The notes beneath the pieces are model-generated. The model did no database searches. It saw nothing but the letters and a program-made list of their open reading frames with translations, and was not told the origin of the DNA. This document shows positions 52,550 to 62,433 of a stretch of DNA of 64,000 bases, piece after piece. The translations under genes and the position numbers were made by a program. The first letter of the stretch is position 1. Every line of letters starts with the position of its first letter. This DNA comes from Coprovicinus avistercoris (GTDB lineage: Bacteria > Actinomycetota > Coriobacteriia > Coriobacteriales > Atopobiaceae), in contig DVMQ01000003.1 in the NCBI GenBank assembly GCA_018714895.1, positions 85,725 to 149,724 of the forward strand, in the 5' to 3' direction.

Positions 52550-55225
52550 TTAGCAATCCTGCGTTAGAGCACTGCGCGCAGCTGCAAGTGCTTCGTCAAT
52601 GCCTTGTGCGTTGGCGCCTCCAGCCTGAGCCATATTTGGCCTACCGCCACCACGGCCACCAACATACCCAGCGAGCTCTTTAATGAGCTTTCCAGCAGCA
52701 AAGCCGGCGTCAACCGCCTTATTATCCGCAGCAGCTAGCAAAGCGACTTTACCCTCTGGCGTCTTGGTGGCAAGTACACACGCAATAGGACCTGTTGCCT
52801 TATCACGAATGGCATCCCATACCTCGCGCAAACCCTTAGCATCTAAGCCATCGCGGCGGACAACAACACAGTCGTAGTCTGCAAGTTTGATAGCAGAGGC
52901 AAGAGCTTCCTCAATACCACCTGAGTTCGCACCTGTAAGCGCCTCGTGCAATTTCTTTTCTGCAGTACGTGCCTGGTCATGAAGAGCATCAACACGTGCA
53001 GGAGCATCTTCCGGACGACACTTAAGACGAGTAGCAACCTCATCAAGCAGCGTCAGACGTTCGGAGATATATGCCAAAGCGCCTTCGCTGGTGACAGCTT
53101 CTATACGACGAGCATTTGAACCAACAGAGGATTCGGAAATGATCTTAAACAGACCGAGCTCTGCTGTTGAATGAGCATGTGTGCCACCACAGAGCTCACG
53201 GCTAAAGGGCATATCCGATTCACCGGTGGATACAACGCGAACAACATCGCCGTACTTCTCACCAAACAGCGCCACTGCTCCGGAAGCCTTTGCTTCCTCG
53301 ATGCCCATAATCTGGGTAACAATGGGCTCTGCAGCAAAAATCTCTTCGTTAACGAGCTTCTCAATCTCTGCAAGCTCTGCGGCAGTTACCGCTTCAAAGT
53401 GCGTAAAGTCAAAACGCAGACGATCAGGCGCAACCAGTGAACCAGCCTGGCTTACATGTTCACCCAAAACACGCTTAAGCGCAGCATCCAAAAGATGAGT
53501 TGCCGTATGGTTACGACGAATCAGCTCTCGACGATGGACATCTATTGCAGCAACACAGAGAGCTCCGGGACCAACTGTTCCCTGAACAACAACGCCTTCG
53601 TGAGCAACAATTCCACCGGCATGGAGTTTTGTGTCGCGCACTTCAATCTTGAAAGCGCCCCCAACTCCTTCGAGGATGCCAGTATCCCCAACTTGACCGC
53701 CCATCTCGGCATAAAACGGCGTACGGTCGAGCACAACAGATACTTCTTCCCCTACCGAGGCACCATCAACTACCTGGGAGTCGGAAACTAATGCCAATAC
53801 TTTTGCCCCATCAAGTTCATTGGTATCGTAACCGCAGAACTCGGTTGCAGGATAGCTATCGGAAAGCGCCACCCACACATCGTTTGCTGCACCCCATGCA
53901 TCGCGGTTAGCGTTTGCGCGAGCACGCTCACGCTGTGCTTCCATCTCGCGATTGAAGGCATCCATATCTACTTCATGACCAGAAGTGGCACAGATCTCTC
54001 GGGTGAGATCGATAGGAAATCCGTACGTATCATGCAATCTAAAGGCAACTTCACCAGAAAGCTGAGCGCCGGACTCTAAAGCATGAAGTTCGTCGAGCAG
54101 GTTCTTCTCACCAGCATCAAGCGTAGAGATAAAACGCTCCTCCTCAGCGTGAACAATGCCTTCAATGAGCGCGCGATTCTCCTGAATCTCCGGATAGGTG
54201 TCACCCATCAGGCGCACGACTTCACCGATATATTCGGACAAGAACGCACCCTCAATACCAAGAAGACGGCCATGATATACCGCACGACGCAGCAAGCGGC
54301 GAAGGACGTAACCCCTTCCTTCATTGCTTGGCAAAATACCATCGCCAATCATGAAGGTAACTGCACGAGCATGATCGGCAACAATGCGAAGACTGCGATC
54401 AGCGCTAGCGTCGTCACCATACGCATGGCCAGACAAACGCACACCTACGCCAATAAGACTCTGCAACAGATCGCCATCATAGTTGGTCGATTTGTGCTGC
54501 ATGATGGCAGCAATACGCTCGAGACCCATGCCCGTATCGATATTGCGATGAGGAAGCTCCGGCATAGAGCCGTCTTCCTGACGATCGTACTGGGTGAATA
54601 CGAGATTCCAAAACTCTAGAAAACGATTGCAATCATCACAGCCAGGTCCACAGGTCGGCTTGCCACAGCCGAATTCCTCGCCCTGGTCAAAGTAAATCTC
54701 AGAGCATGGACCACAAGGTCCCGTAGGACCAGCGGCCCAGAAGTTATCATCTGCACCCAAGCGGGAAATGTGATCATAAGGAACACCCTGCTCGTGCCAG
54801 AGCTCGATAGCCTCATCGTCGTCTTCAAAGACCGTCATATAAAGACGCTCAGGCGGAAGCCCCAAGTGGTCAGGATTAGTAATGAAGTCGTATGCCCAAG
54901 CGATAGCATCTGCTTTGGAATAGCCACCAAACGAGAAATTGCCCAACATCTCAAAGAATGACAGGTGCGTGGCATCACCAATGTTGTCGATGTCGTTGGT
55001 ACGTAGGCACTTTTGGCAGGAGCAGGCACCAATTTCTGCCATTGTCTTGATGCCCTGGTAATACTCCTTGAACTGGTTCATGCCAGCATTGGTAAGCAAA
55101 AGTGACGGATCGTCGGGCACCAGCGACGACGACGGGTACAATTTGCAGCCCTTTGATTCGAAGAAGGAAAGGAAGTCTTCACGGATCTGGGCAGTAGTCA
55201 TGGTCTTATAATCTGCGGTGCTCAT
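52550..55225 (-). CDS. alaS: Alanyl-tRNA synthetase
   Basis: 891 aa. Class II synthetase. REDFLSFFESKGCKLYPSSSLVP opens the aminoacylation domain in outline, followed by NAGMNQFKEYYQGI and the FFEMLGNFSFGGY motif. The editing domain carries HTATHLLDAAL and CGGTHAHSTAELG with the zinc-binding His/Cys set. The C-terminal C-Ala domain ends near GGRGGGRPNMAQAGG. ATG start with GGGAG upstream. TATACT at 55271-55266 is a likely -10 element; no T-box leader was seen. It is the first gene of the run down to the Xaa-Pro peptidase. Confidence 0.97.
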   Translation of the reverse strand: MSTADYKTMTTAQIREDFLSFFESKGCKLYPSSSLVPDDPSLLLTNAGMNQFKEYYQGIKTMAEIGACSCQKCLRTNDIDNIGDATHLSFFEMLGNFSFGGYSKADAIAWAYDFITNPDHLGLPPERLYMTVFEDDDEAIELWHEQGVPYDHISRLGADDNFWAAGPTGPCGPCSEIYFDQGEEFGCGKPTCGPGCDDCNRFLEFWNLVFTQYDRQEDGSMPELPHRNIDTGMGLERIAAIMQHKSTNYDGDLLQSLIGVGVRLSGHAYGDDASADRSLRIVADHARAVTFMIGDGILPSNEGRGYVLRRLLRRAVYHGRLLGIEGAFLSEYIGEVVRLMGDTYPEIQENRALIEGIVHAEEERFISTLDAGEKNLLDELHALESGAQLSGEVAFRLHDTYGFPIDLTREICATSGHEVDMDAFNREMEAQRERARANANRDAWGAANDVWVALSDSYPATEFCGYDTNELDGAKVLALVSDSQVVDGASVGEEVSVVLDRTPFYAEMGGQVGDTGILEGVGGAFKIEVRDTKLHAGGIVAHEGVVVQGTVGPGALCVAAIDVHRRELIRRNHTATHLLDAALKRVLGEHVSQAGSLVAPDRLRFDFTHFEAVTAAELAEIEKLVNEEIFAAEPIVTQIMGIEEAKASGAVALFGEKYGDVVRVVSTGESDMPFSRELCGGTHAHSTAELGLFKIISESSVGSNARRIEAVTSEGALAYISERLTLLDEVATRLKCRPEDAPARVDALHDQARTAEKKLHEALTGANSGGIEEALASAIKLADYDCVVVRRDGLDAKGLREVWDAIRDKATGPIACVLATKTPEGKVALLAAADNKAVDAGFAAGKLIKELAGYVGGRGGGRPNMAQAGGANAQGIDEALAAARSALTQDC

Positions 55226-55337
55226 GCGTCTCCCATGTGTTCAACTGAGGTTATGCAACTGTAGAAGTATACCGCGTAGGTTATCTTTTGTCCGCTTAAG
55301 CCCAAGGCACAACGAGAAGGACAAAGATGTATGAATA

Positions 55338-55370
55338 AAGCGGGGAGAAACCTTTGGTCTCTCCCCGCTT
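55338..55370 (-). terminator. Terminator of the adhesin gene
   Basis: AAGCGGGGAGA at 55338-55348 pairs with TCTCCCCGCTT (55360-55370) around a loop of about 11 bases. On the minus strand it is followed by TATT, a weak T tract. It lies 40 bases after the adhesin stop and before the alaS promoter. Confidence 0.65.
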
Positions 55371-55408
55371 ACACCGTTTGCTTTGGACTGGCTATTACAT
55401 CACTGAAG

Positions 55409-58400
55409 CTATTTTCTCATTCGACGCACTCTTACGCCAACGGCCAGAGCAACCACGCCGAAACCAGCTGCAGCAAGCAAGACCGGAATGCCCAGCCATG
55501 AGCTATCGCCGGTACCAGGCAGCGCAGGTCCTCCCGCCTCACCTGGATTATCGGGGTTTTCTGGATTATTAGGTTCTCCCGGTTCTCCAGGTTTGCCTGG
55601 TTTATCAGGCTCTCCTGGTTTATCCGGATTGTACGTATTTGTCCACGCAAGGTCCGTAGATGCTGCAGAATCTTCAGCCGACCCCTCAACCGTAATGGTT
55701 GCGGGAGAAGCAACGAGCACATTGTTTTCCTGCGTAACTTCATAACTTACCAGGTAGACCGTATCGTCGTAGGTAACCGAATTATCATCACCAGCAATCT
55801 CCCATACCTTATAAGTATAGGTACCTGGCTGCTCAAACGTAATACGGCCAAAATCAACTGTCGCACTCGTAGTGCCCGCTTCAGGCGTTACAACAAGGGT
55901 AGCCGAAGAACCATCAGCATTGAGTGAAGCATTTCTAGGATACGGCACATTCACGCCCTCTGCTGCCCCTTCATACGTACCCTCAATACCAAAGGAAAGT
56001 GTTTCACCTTCAGTAAATGTTCTGCCTTCCATTGTCTTGGTACCAACAAGCGGCACCGTAACATTGGATGCGCGGTTCTCAATAGAAACAATCGTCACAC
56101 CTGTGAAGAGTGGAGAGAGCTCCCTGTCCTCAAGATTTTGTCGCGGTTCGGTAACGTGCTCTTGACACTGATATATCGCAAGACCCGGCTCGCCTTCATC
56201 CACCGTAAAACGACGATCACTGCCTTCTACGGCGTCGTAATCAAGTACAGCATTACCAGCATCCGAGAAAGTCAGATGAATATCGTCGGCACCATTAACC
56301 TTTTCCCATTGAGTATCGCTGCCGTCACGCACCATACGCACGGCTCTCAGATCATGCAGGGTAGCATCGACATCATCATCGGTTGCAAACTGCACCATAG
56401 AGCGTACAAGACGTCCAACACCGCGAGTAACCGTCACGCCGTCGCCCGCTGCTCCAGCATCTGCAAAAACACCCTCGGAGGAGACAGTAATGCGTGACGC
56501 GCGCATATTCCGCTCGTAGCCACCAGGTGCATTTACCTCAGCAGCATAGTAGGTACCATCTTCAAGCCCAGTGAAGATCACAGCACCCTCAAGGTCGATA
56601 GCATCACCATCTGCTTTGGAAAGGGTTCGCGTCTCACCCGTGTAGCCCTCAATTGGAACGGCGCCTTCCTTCAAGGTGTAGCCACCATCCTCATCGATTG
56701 TCACATCGTTCTCGGTGAAGAGTCCCATAGTTGCACCGTTAATAGGAGCACCGTCTTGATCAATCTTTTGGACAATAACGCGATTCAAAATATTGGGTAC
56801 GTACAGACGTGCAGAAAACTCGCGTGTAAAGCTATCGGCATTGGTAACCGCATAGGTATTTGCTGCTCCAGCGCTCGCAAGATCGTCGCGAGATGCAGTC
56901 GTATAGTAATAACAGCCGCGCAGCGTGCCATTACCATCACCAGAGCCGTTGAAATATACATAGTCCTGGAGACGCCCGGGCAGTTCCTCGATTTCTGCTT
57001 GCCATGCGCCTCCTGATCCCAATGTAAAGACCGCAGCAGAGCTGGATTCACCATCCATTGCTTTACGAAGCGCATCAAGCGCCGCTTCTGAACCAGTTCC
57101 TTCTTCAACCGTCCAACCGTCGAGTGCGTTACCCGTAACCGGGTGCCATACTCCATTCGCATCGCACTTCTCAACCACAACAAAAAGCGTGCCCTGTGTA
57201 ATGAGTTCGTTACCGCTTACTGATTGGTCATCCCCATAGTTAATTGAGCCACGCACAGAAGTTGTTACTTTTGGTTCTGCGTAAACGCCCGTATTCCACT
57301 GATCTTGAGAGAGTAAAAAGGTGGCTTCCTGCTGATTTGCTGTCTGATTACCGTCGTAGTGCTTAAGGTAGAGTTCAATGTCTCCGCTTGAGCGGTAGCC
57401 AGCTGGGATCTGCGTCTCACGCAGGGTAATATTCCGTACGCCTTCATCCCAAAGATGATTAACGGTAATTGGGTAACCCTCATTATCGCGCAGCACAACA
57501 CTGCCATCATCTTCCGTTACAGCTTGGCAGATAAGTGTATCTGCACTGGGCTCCATACCATCTGTTGTGTTGTAGACCTCAAACCCTGCACCAGGAAGCA
57601 GATTGCTATTCTGATCCACCTTCACAAGATCGGATTCGGGAATAGCTACCAGGTTATACCGCAGCGAGAGGTTGGAATCGTAATTGCCTCGCTCCAAGTA
57701 ATAGAAGTCCAACGTATGATACGAGCCATCCTCAAGCGTATCCCCAGAGAGCCCGAGTGTGTCTTTAAGGGTGGTGTCGGTGTAGATAGACTCACCATCG
57801 TCATATTCATTGTTCATATTTTCATCGCGGTAAACGATGACCCTACCCGTGCGGAAATTGATCGTAATGGCTGCCGCATCATGATTGCCACCAAGGTCTC
57901 CCACAAGCTTGCCGTCGATAAAAATCCAAACATCGTCATCGCCGGAGAAGTTGTAGGTCACATCGATTGGAGTTCCATCAGGTGTGGTCGTCTGTCCACC
58001 CTCTTGCTGTACAAAGCGCGTGGACATACTAAGACCAAAGTAGTGATTCAACTCAGAGTTGATAGATTTAATACTCTTTGGAGAGAGTGTGCCTTCTGGC
58101 GTTAGTTCATCGCTATTAAATACCTGATCTGCCGTATTAAAAGGAAAGAACTGACCCTGCTTTGAGTTACCTGTTTCATTCACTGCCCAATTGTCGTACA
58201 GGGTAAAAGAATCGGTGTCTTCATTAAATTGGGCAAAGTTTTTGTGACTATCGTAGTAGTAATAGCCTTGATCATCCACTTGCAAAAGGCCGCTAACATT
58301 CGAGAAAGACTGCCGATAGTCTGAATTGGGATAGTCTGGATCAAAGAGGTAAGCAAGGGACTCCCCTTTAGTCTTACCAACTGCAAGTGTGGGATAGCCA

Positions 58401-58827
58401 TCGCTTCCGAGCACATTTTCTACGATGCCTACGCGAGGGCCTCGGCGATCTCCAACATAGTTATTGAGATTGTCATCTGTTGCAGCACTCGTTTGACCCT
58501 CTGGGACCTCAACACTTGGGCCCATATTTTTACCAAAAAAGAGCGAGTGACCTAAGTTAATTCCAATTTCCTGCTGGCCTGTTAGCTGGTCATCAGGATC
58601 TCCACGACCGTTTAACCAGTAGTCAAAAAGATCGATCGTAGTACCACGCGGAGTAACGCCGGGAACCGTATGGTCACTGAAATTAACTGCACCGAACGCT
58701 CGTGCGGGGCACATGCTCACAATAAGCACCCAAACAAGCGAACACACTAAAACTAATGCACGCCACACTACATGAGGGTGCTCAAGGAGGTGCACCCCCC
58801 CCCGCGTCGTTTCAGACGTTCAACCAT
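55409..58827 (-). CDS. LPxTG-anchored fibro-slime/SpaA/FctA-type adhesin; start region interrupted by a poly-G tract (probable phase-variable, OFF as given)
   Basis: The open frame runs 55409-58795 (1128 aa from a GTG at 58795). That GTG has no ribosome site and its first G belongs to a run of nine G (58803-58795). The real start is probably the ATG at 58827, with AGGAG six bases upstream. That ATG is out of frame as given and stops after 19 codons at TAG 58770-58768; ten or seven G would join it to the adhesin. Numbering from the GTG: signal peptide about 1-36; fibro-slime/PA14-like region with FSGDDDVWIFIDGKLVGDLGG near 280-305; SpaA-like segments near 388-480 and 675-780; FctA-like isopeptide domain about 910-1035; Pro/Gly/Glu/Asn wall-spanning repeat about 1050-1090; LPGTG sorting motif at 1092-1096; hydrophobic helix; RRMRK tail. 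A surface adhesin or pilin attached by sortase. Confidence 0.85.
58795..58803 (-). repeat. Poly-G tract (G9) at the adhesin start
   Basis: Nine consecutive G on the coding strand, in a genome of roughly 45-50% GC, placed between the ribosome-site-supported ATG (58827) and the adhesin frame. Slippage by +1 or -2 would restore a signal peptide beginning MVERLKRR. I noticed no other G/C run of this length in the window. Confidence 0.85.
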
Positions 58828-58833
58828 CACTCA

Positions 58834-58901
58834 CTCCTACTTCAGGTTTCCAATAAAACAAATGGAAAAATTGAGAAGTAAATTCTCTGTTTATCAGTAT
58901 A
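58834..58901 (-). promoter_or_regulatory. Adhesin promoter -10, leader inverted repeat and ribosome site
   Basis: TATACT at 58901-58896 is a good -10 element; the -35 region is poor. GAGAA/TTCTC (58887-58883 and 58877-58873) forms a small inverted repeat in the leader. AGGAG at 58838-58834 is six bases before the ATG at 58827. Confidence 0.5.
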
Positions 58902-59047
58902 AGCCCTGAAATGATTTGAGAGATGAGCCAATCCGGTTAGATTTTTCTACCTGAAAATATCTATTCATAAGGTCTACATAAACTTGCATAAAGTGACCTC
59001 AGTGACATTGCCTCAATCAGCACGTATCCTTTTGAACACTCGATACA

Positions 59048-60445
59048 CTATGCATTATCGTGCTTATTGTCCTCGACTGTTGTATCTGAAGGGGTATTTG
59101 TATTCTCAGAAGTTGTGTCTTTATGAGCATGAGTCATGTGATGCAAAGCACGCTCCCAGCCCTGCTTCGGACGAGGTTTAGCTATTGCTTCTCCGGTAGA
59201 AGGAAGTGGCGCGATTTCTGAATCGCCAAAACGATCATCCCCCACCGCGTCACAAGCAGGTACTGGCGATCCTTGTGCATCTACATAGGGCGTACCGCGG
59301 AAAAGAGCGCCTTCATAGGAAACGATCTGTGTGTCAGTTTTTGATTCAAAATAGAACACAAACACGCCTTTGATGATGGCGCAAAGCGGCAGAGAAATAA
59401 CCATGCCGAGTGTACCGAGAAGCGTAGAGCCCAGCACCAGAGCCGTAAGCGAAAGTACGGGATGAATTTGCATGGTGGATTGGTTGATCCTTGGAACAAT
59501 AACGTTATCGGTAAGGTTTTGAGACAATACCGCTACGACAAGAGTCCAGAATGCCATGACAGGGCTATAGAGCAAGGCAATGACGGTAGCAATTGCTGCG
59601 GAAATTGTTGGTCCAACCACTGGAATAAAATTCAGAATGCCCGAAAGAACACCCATTATTTCTGCATAGGGATGCCCAACAAGCTTAAAGCCCACAAAAG
59701 CTAAAAATCCTTGGATGAGCGAATTAACGACTGTTGATCGTAAATAGCCACCAACTGAACGAGCAACAACAGCGCTTAATACTTGATAATCATGCGAACG
59801 GCCAGGGCCAAGAATGCGACAGATTTCCCTATTGATCTTGGGATAATCCAGAACCAGCCAATATGCAAAGACAAAGCCAAGAAAAACAAGGAAAACAGCT
59901 GAAGCAATATTGCTCACTGCAGGCACAAAGCCATTTCCTATTGCCGAAAGCAATGTGGAAACCATCGTGCCCAAAATACCTTGTACAGAATGAATTATCT
60001 CATCCATGCGGACATGCTCACTGATTTGCCGCACGATATCGTAGTTGTTCTGCAGATTGGTTATCCAGGAGCCTATAGAAGAGATGCGTTCGGGAAGATT
60101 CTGCAACAAGCTTGTCATCTGAGAAAGCAGAAGCGGGATCACAAGCGCAAAGAGCAGAACAACGCATGCAATAACTGCGATTACACCAAAGAGTGCCGCA
60201 AACCCACGGGGAACATGATGGCGATCAAGCCAATTGACAAGAGGAGAAGAAACGTAGGCTATTAACAATCCAATCGCAAGGAAGAGCAGCACACTCGAAA
60301 TGCGACCGAGCACCATAATAGCCACTGCAGCCAGCACAATAATGCCCACCACAAGCCATGCTTTTGCACACATAACACGAACATGCGCACTGCGTTTATC
60401 GCACGTATTGATGCGGTTTCCTGAAATAAATTTTGTTGGCTGCAT
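59048..60445 (-). CDS. AI-2E family transporter (PerM/YdiK type)
   Basis: 465 aa. About eight transmembrane helices between residues 28 and 375. Family marks include VSSPLVNWLDRHHVPRGFAAL, a long extracytoplasmic loop with LPERISSIGSWI, the ARSVGGYLRSTVVNSLIQGFLAF segment, and FIPVVGPTISAAIA with LTDNVIVPRINQSTMQIHPV. The last 90 residues are a polar, acidic cytoplasmic tail. Named after the TqsA autoinducer-2 exporter, but substrates in Gram-positive bacteria vary and include Na+/H+ exchange; the substrate here is unknown. It lies 38 bases downstream of the sigma-factor gene. Confidence 0.9.
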   Translation of the reverse strand: MQPTKFISGNRINTCDKRSAHVRVMCAKAWLVVGIIVLAAVAIMVLGRISSVLLFLAIGLLIAYVSSPLVNWLDRHHVPRGFAALFGVIAVIACVVLLFALVIPLLLSQMTSLLQNLPERISSIGSWITNLQNNYDIVRQISEHVRMDEIIHSVQGILGTMVSTLLSAIGNGFVPAVSNIASAVFLVFLGFVFAYWLVLDYPKINREICRILGPGRSHDYQVLSAVVARSVGGYLRSTVVNSLIQGFLAFVGFKLVGHPYAEIMGVLSGILNFIPVVGPTISAAIATVIALLYSPVMAFWTLVVAVLSQNLTDNVIVPRINQSTMQIHPVLSLTALVLGSTLLGTLGMVISLPLCAIIKGVFVFYFESKTDTQIVSYEGALFRGTPYVDAQGSPVPACDAVGDDRFGDSEIAPLPSTGEAIAKPRPKQGWERALHHMTHAHKDTTSENTNTPSDTTVEDNKHDNA

Positions 60446-60484
60446 GGCTACTTCTCTCTTATTGTTTCACCAACACCTGCAGTG

Positions 60485-61294
60485 TTATCGTCCAAGACCC
60501 TCCGGGTCAATCTTTTCCTGAATACGCTTAAGAGTGCGTCGTAGCAAACGGGAAACCTGTACCTGCGAAACACCAAGCCGTTGAGCTATTTCAACTTGTG
60601 TAAGCCCTTCAAGAAAACGCATGCGAATAACTTCTTGTTCGCGCGGCGAGAAATCACGAATGGTATCTTCTATCACCATACGATCATCTGCTGAGTCAAG
60701 CGCTTCATCCTCGCTTGCATAGCGATCGATAATCGAAGGTGCATCTTCTTCATCTGAAGAAGATGTCTCAAGCGATACAGAGCTATATGCCCCACTGGAT
60801 TCCATTGCCTCAAGTACCTCATCAACACTTGTATTAAGACTTTTAGCAATTTCCTCGACCGATGGGGTGCGTTGCAGCTCTTTTGTAAGTTCTTCAGTCG
60901 CCTGATTTACCTTTGCAGAGAGCTCCTGCAAACGACGGGGAACGCGTACACTCCAGCCTTTGTCACGGAAATGACGCTTGATTTCTCCAAGAATGGTGGG
61001 CGTTGCATAAGTGGTAAATTCCAAACCACGCGAAGGATCAAAGCGATCGATTGCCTTGATAAGACCAACGGTACCCACCTGAACAAGATCGTCTAACGGC
61101 TCGCCACGGTTCTTAAACTTAGCCGCAAGAAAATGCACCAGGTTGAGATGATTCATTATGAGTTGCTCACGAGCGTCCTCATCGCCGTGCTCTTTATAGC
61201 GTCGGAAAAGCTCATGGGTCCGAGCTTTATCCCAAGCAAGCTTACTGCGAGAACCACGCCGAGCAGACTCATGCACAGCATTCTTACTCGGCAT
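60485..61294 (-). CDS. RNA polymerase sigma factor, SigB/SigF/SigG subfamily
   Basis: 269 aa from the ATG at 61294, inside the last 11 bases of the anti-sigma gene. Region 2 is clear: NLVHFLAAKFKNRGEPLDDLVQVGTVGLIKAIDRFDPSRG in outline, with DDLVQVGTVGLIKAIDRFD typical of the SigB/F group, then FTTYATPTILGEIKRHFRDKGW and RVPRRLQEL. Region 4 has FSPREQEVIRMRFLEGLTQVEIAQRLGVSQVQVSRLLRRTL, given in outline, with the DNA-contacting helix-turn-helix. The order anti-sigma then sigma, overlapping, matches rsbW-sigB operons. Which stress or stage it controls is not visible. Confidence 0.93.
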   Translation of the reverse strand: MPSKNAVHESARRGSRSKLAWDKARTHELFRRYKEHGDEDAREQLIMNHLNLVHFLAAKFKNRGEPLDDLVQVGTVGLIKAIDRFDPSRGLEFTTYATPTILGEIKRHFRDKGWSVRVPRRLQELSAKVNQATEELTKELQRTPSVEEIAKSLNTSVDEVLEAMESSGAYSSVSLETSSSDEEDAPSIIDRYASEDEALDSADDRMVIEDTIRDFSPREQEVIRMRFLEGLTQVEIAQRLGVSQVQVSRLLRRTLKRIQEKIDPEGLGR

Positions 61295-61676
61295 GCGTAC
61301 CCCCAGCAACCTTCGCTAAGCGAAGAAGGTTATGCTCTCGATCTACCTCGTACTCATCGCAAACCGCTGAAAGAAGTAAGTCGGCATAACGTAAGGCATC
61401 TGGTATTTCTTCTTCATCCTCAGAGGCATGAGAAAACTGTTCACCTAAGGAAAACGTCATATCAATACGACTGTCATCCAAAGAAAAAGCTACCTCACAG
61501 CCCGAAGTGTTCGTAGCACAGGCAAAGACAAAGCCCTCTTCTGCTGCCATACGCACTTCATCAACATCGTCAACATCCATACCGCAAACCACCGCAAGAT
61601 TAGAAGCAAGCATACGCACGGTACGGGCAAATGATGGCTCAGCAGGAACAGTGAGTCCTACAACCCTATCTGACAT
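61284..61676 (-). CDS. RsbW-like anti-sigma factor (HATPase)
   Basis: 130 aa. GHKL ATPase fold of the RsbW/SpoIIAB group: LTVPAEPSFARTVRMLASNLA opens the domain, and VDDVDEVRMAAEEGFVFACAT contains the N-box (normally E-x2-x2-N; the region is recognisable but less conserved, with Glu then Ala/Glu and Phe where Asn is usual). DEYEVDREHNLLRLAKV is the C-terminal strand. It should bind the sigma factor encoded next. No RsbV-type antagonist is in the window. The divergent N-box means kinase activity is uncertain. Confidence 0.8.
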   Translation of the reverse strand: MSDRVVGLTVPAEPSFARTVRMLASNLAVVCGMDVDDVDEVRMAAEEGFVFACATNTSGCEVAFSLDDSRIDMTFSLGEQFSHASEDEEEIPDALRYADLLLSAVCDEYEVDREHNLLRLAKVAGGTHAE

Positions 61677-61743
61677 AACTGTCCTCGAATTCTCTTCAGG
61701 ATACTTGCACTAGATATTTCTGTGAGCTTATATACCCAAGCCC

Positions 61744-62382
61744 CTAATTCTCTGCAGCTGCATTATCTTCATTTTTCTCAGCAGTGTTTTGGGGAGCCTC
61801 ATTTTTATCTTGAGGTGCAGCGTCAACTGGATAGGTAATATAAACGCGCTCACCACGCTCATGCTTTGCTGCTTCTGCTGGTGTTGCTTCAGCATTTTCC
61901 GCCTGAGAATTGCTGTCTTCTGGAGCAGCTAATTGTGCCGGCTCATCCGAGCTGGCATGTTGTTTTCCAGTAATGCGATGCGCAAGCCCCACCAACCCAT
62001 CAGCTGCAGCATTTGTAGCCTTTGTTACGGCATCTGAAACAGAGGCACCCGTGCTTGTTACCGTTGAAACATCAGTCAAAATATCATCCACACGAACAAG
62101 GTCTACCGAGAGGGCATCAACAGCCGTACCAACCTTGTCCAACAAAGGTTCCACGCGAGCAGAAGCTGGCTCCAACTCTTCGGTAATGCCGTCGAGTCGC
62201 TGTATAACAGGTTGGGCATCAGAAAGTACACTGCTCACATCATCAAGCGTTCCATCAATCTTCTCAACAGCATGATTTACCGCCTTGCGTGAAGAGCGCA
62301 AAGTAAGTGCCAATTCAACGACAGCCCAAACAAGCACTAAAAGCAAAGCAACAATGGCAAGAAAAAGAACCGTCGACTCCAT
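61744..62382 (-). CDS. DUF948-like single-pass membrane protein
   Basis: 212 aa. One N-terminal transmembrane helix (residues 5-28) with little before it, then a helical, coiled-coil-like region of about 110 residues (AVEKIDGTLDDVSSVLSDAQPVIQRLDGITEEL in outline) and an acidic Ala/Glu/Asn-rich tail. It resembles DUF948/YtxG-type general stress proteins. Being next to a SigB-type sigma operon fits that class, but the function is unknown. It lies 67 bases upstream of the anti-sigma gene on the same strand. Confidence 0.75.
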   Translation of the reverse strand: MESTVLFLAIVALLLVLVWAVVELALTLRSSRKAVNHAVEKIDGTLDDVSSVLSDAQPVIQRLDGITEELEPASARVEPLLDKVGTAVDALSVDLVRVDDILTDVSTVTSTGASVSDAVTKATNAAADGLVGLAHRITGKQHASSDEPAQLAAPEDSNSQAENAEATPAEAAKHERGERVYITYPVDAAPQDKNEAPQNTAEKNEDNAAAEN

Positions 62383-62433
62383 GACACCCTCCTATATAGG
62401 CACACCACATTCTGCGATGACGTTGAAGAGATT

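Noticed and set aside
55226..55337. T-box riboswitch upstream of alaS
   Set aside because: No TGGNACCGCG antiterminator motif or leader terminator is present; the leader is short.
58793..58795. GTG at 58795 as the true adhesin start
   Set aside because: It has no ribosome-binding site and overlaps the G tract; the ATG at 58827 has a well-spaced AGGAG and would give a normal signal-peptide n-region once in frame.
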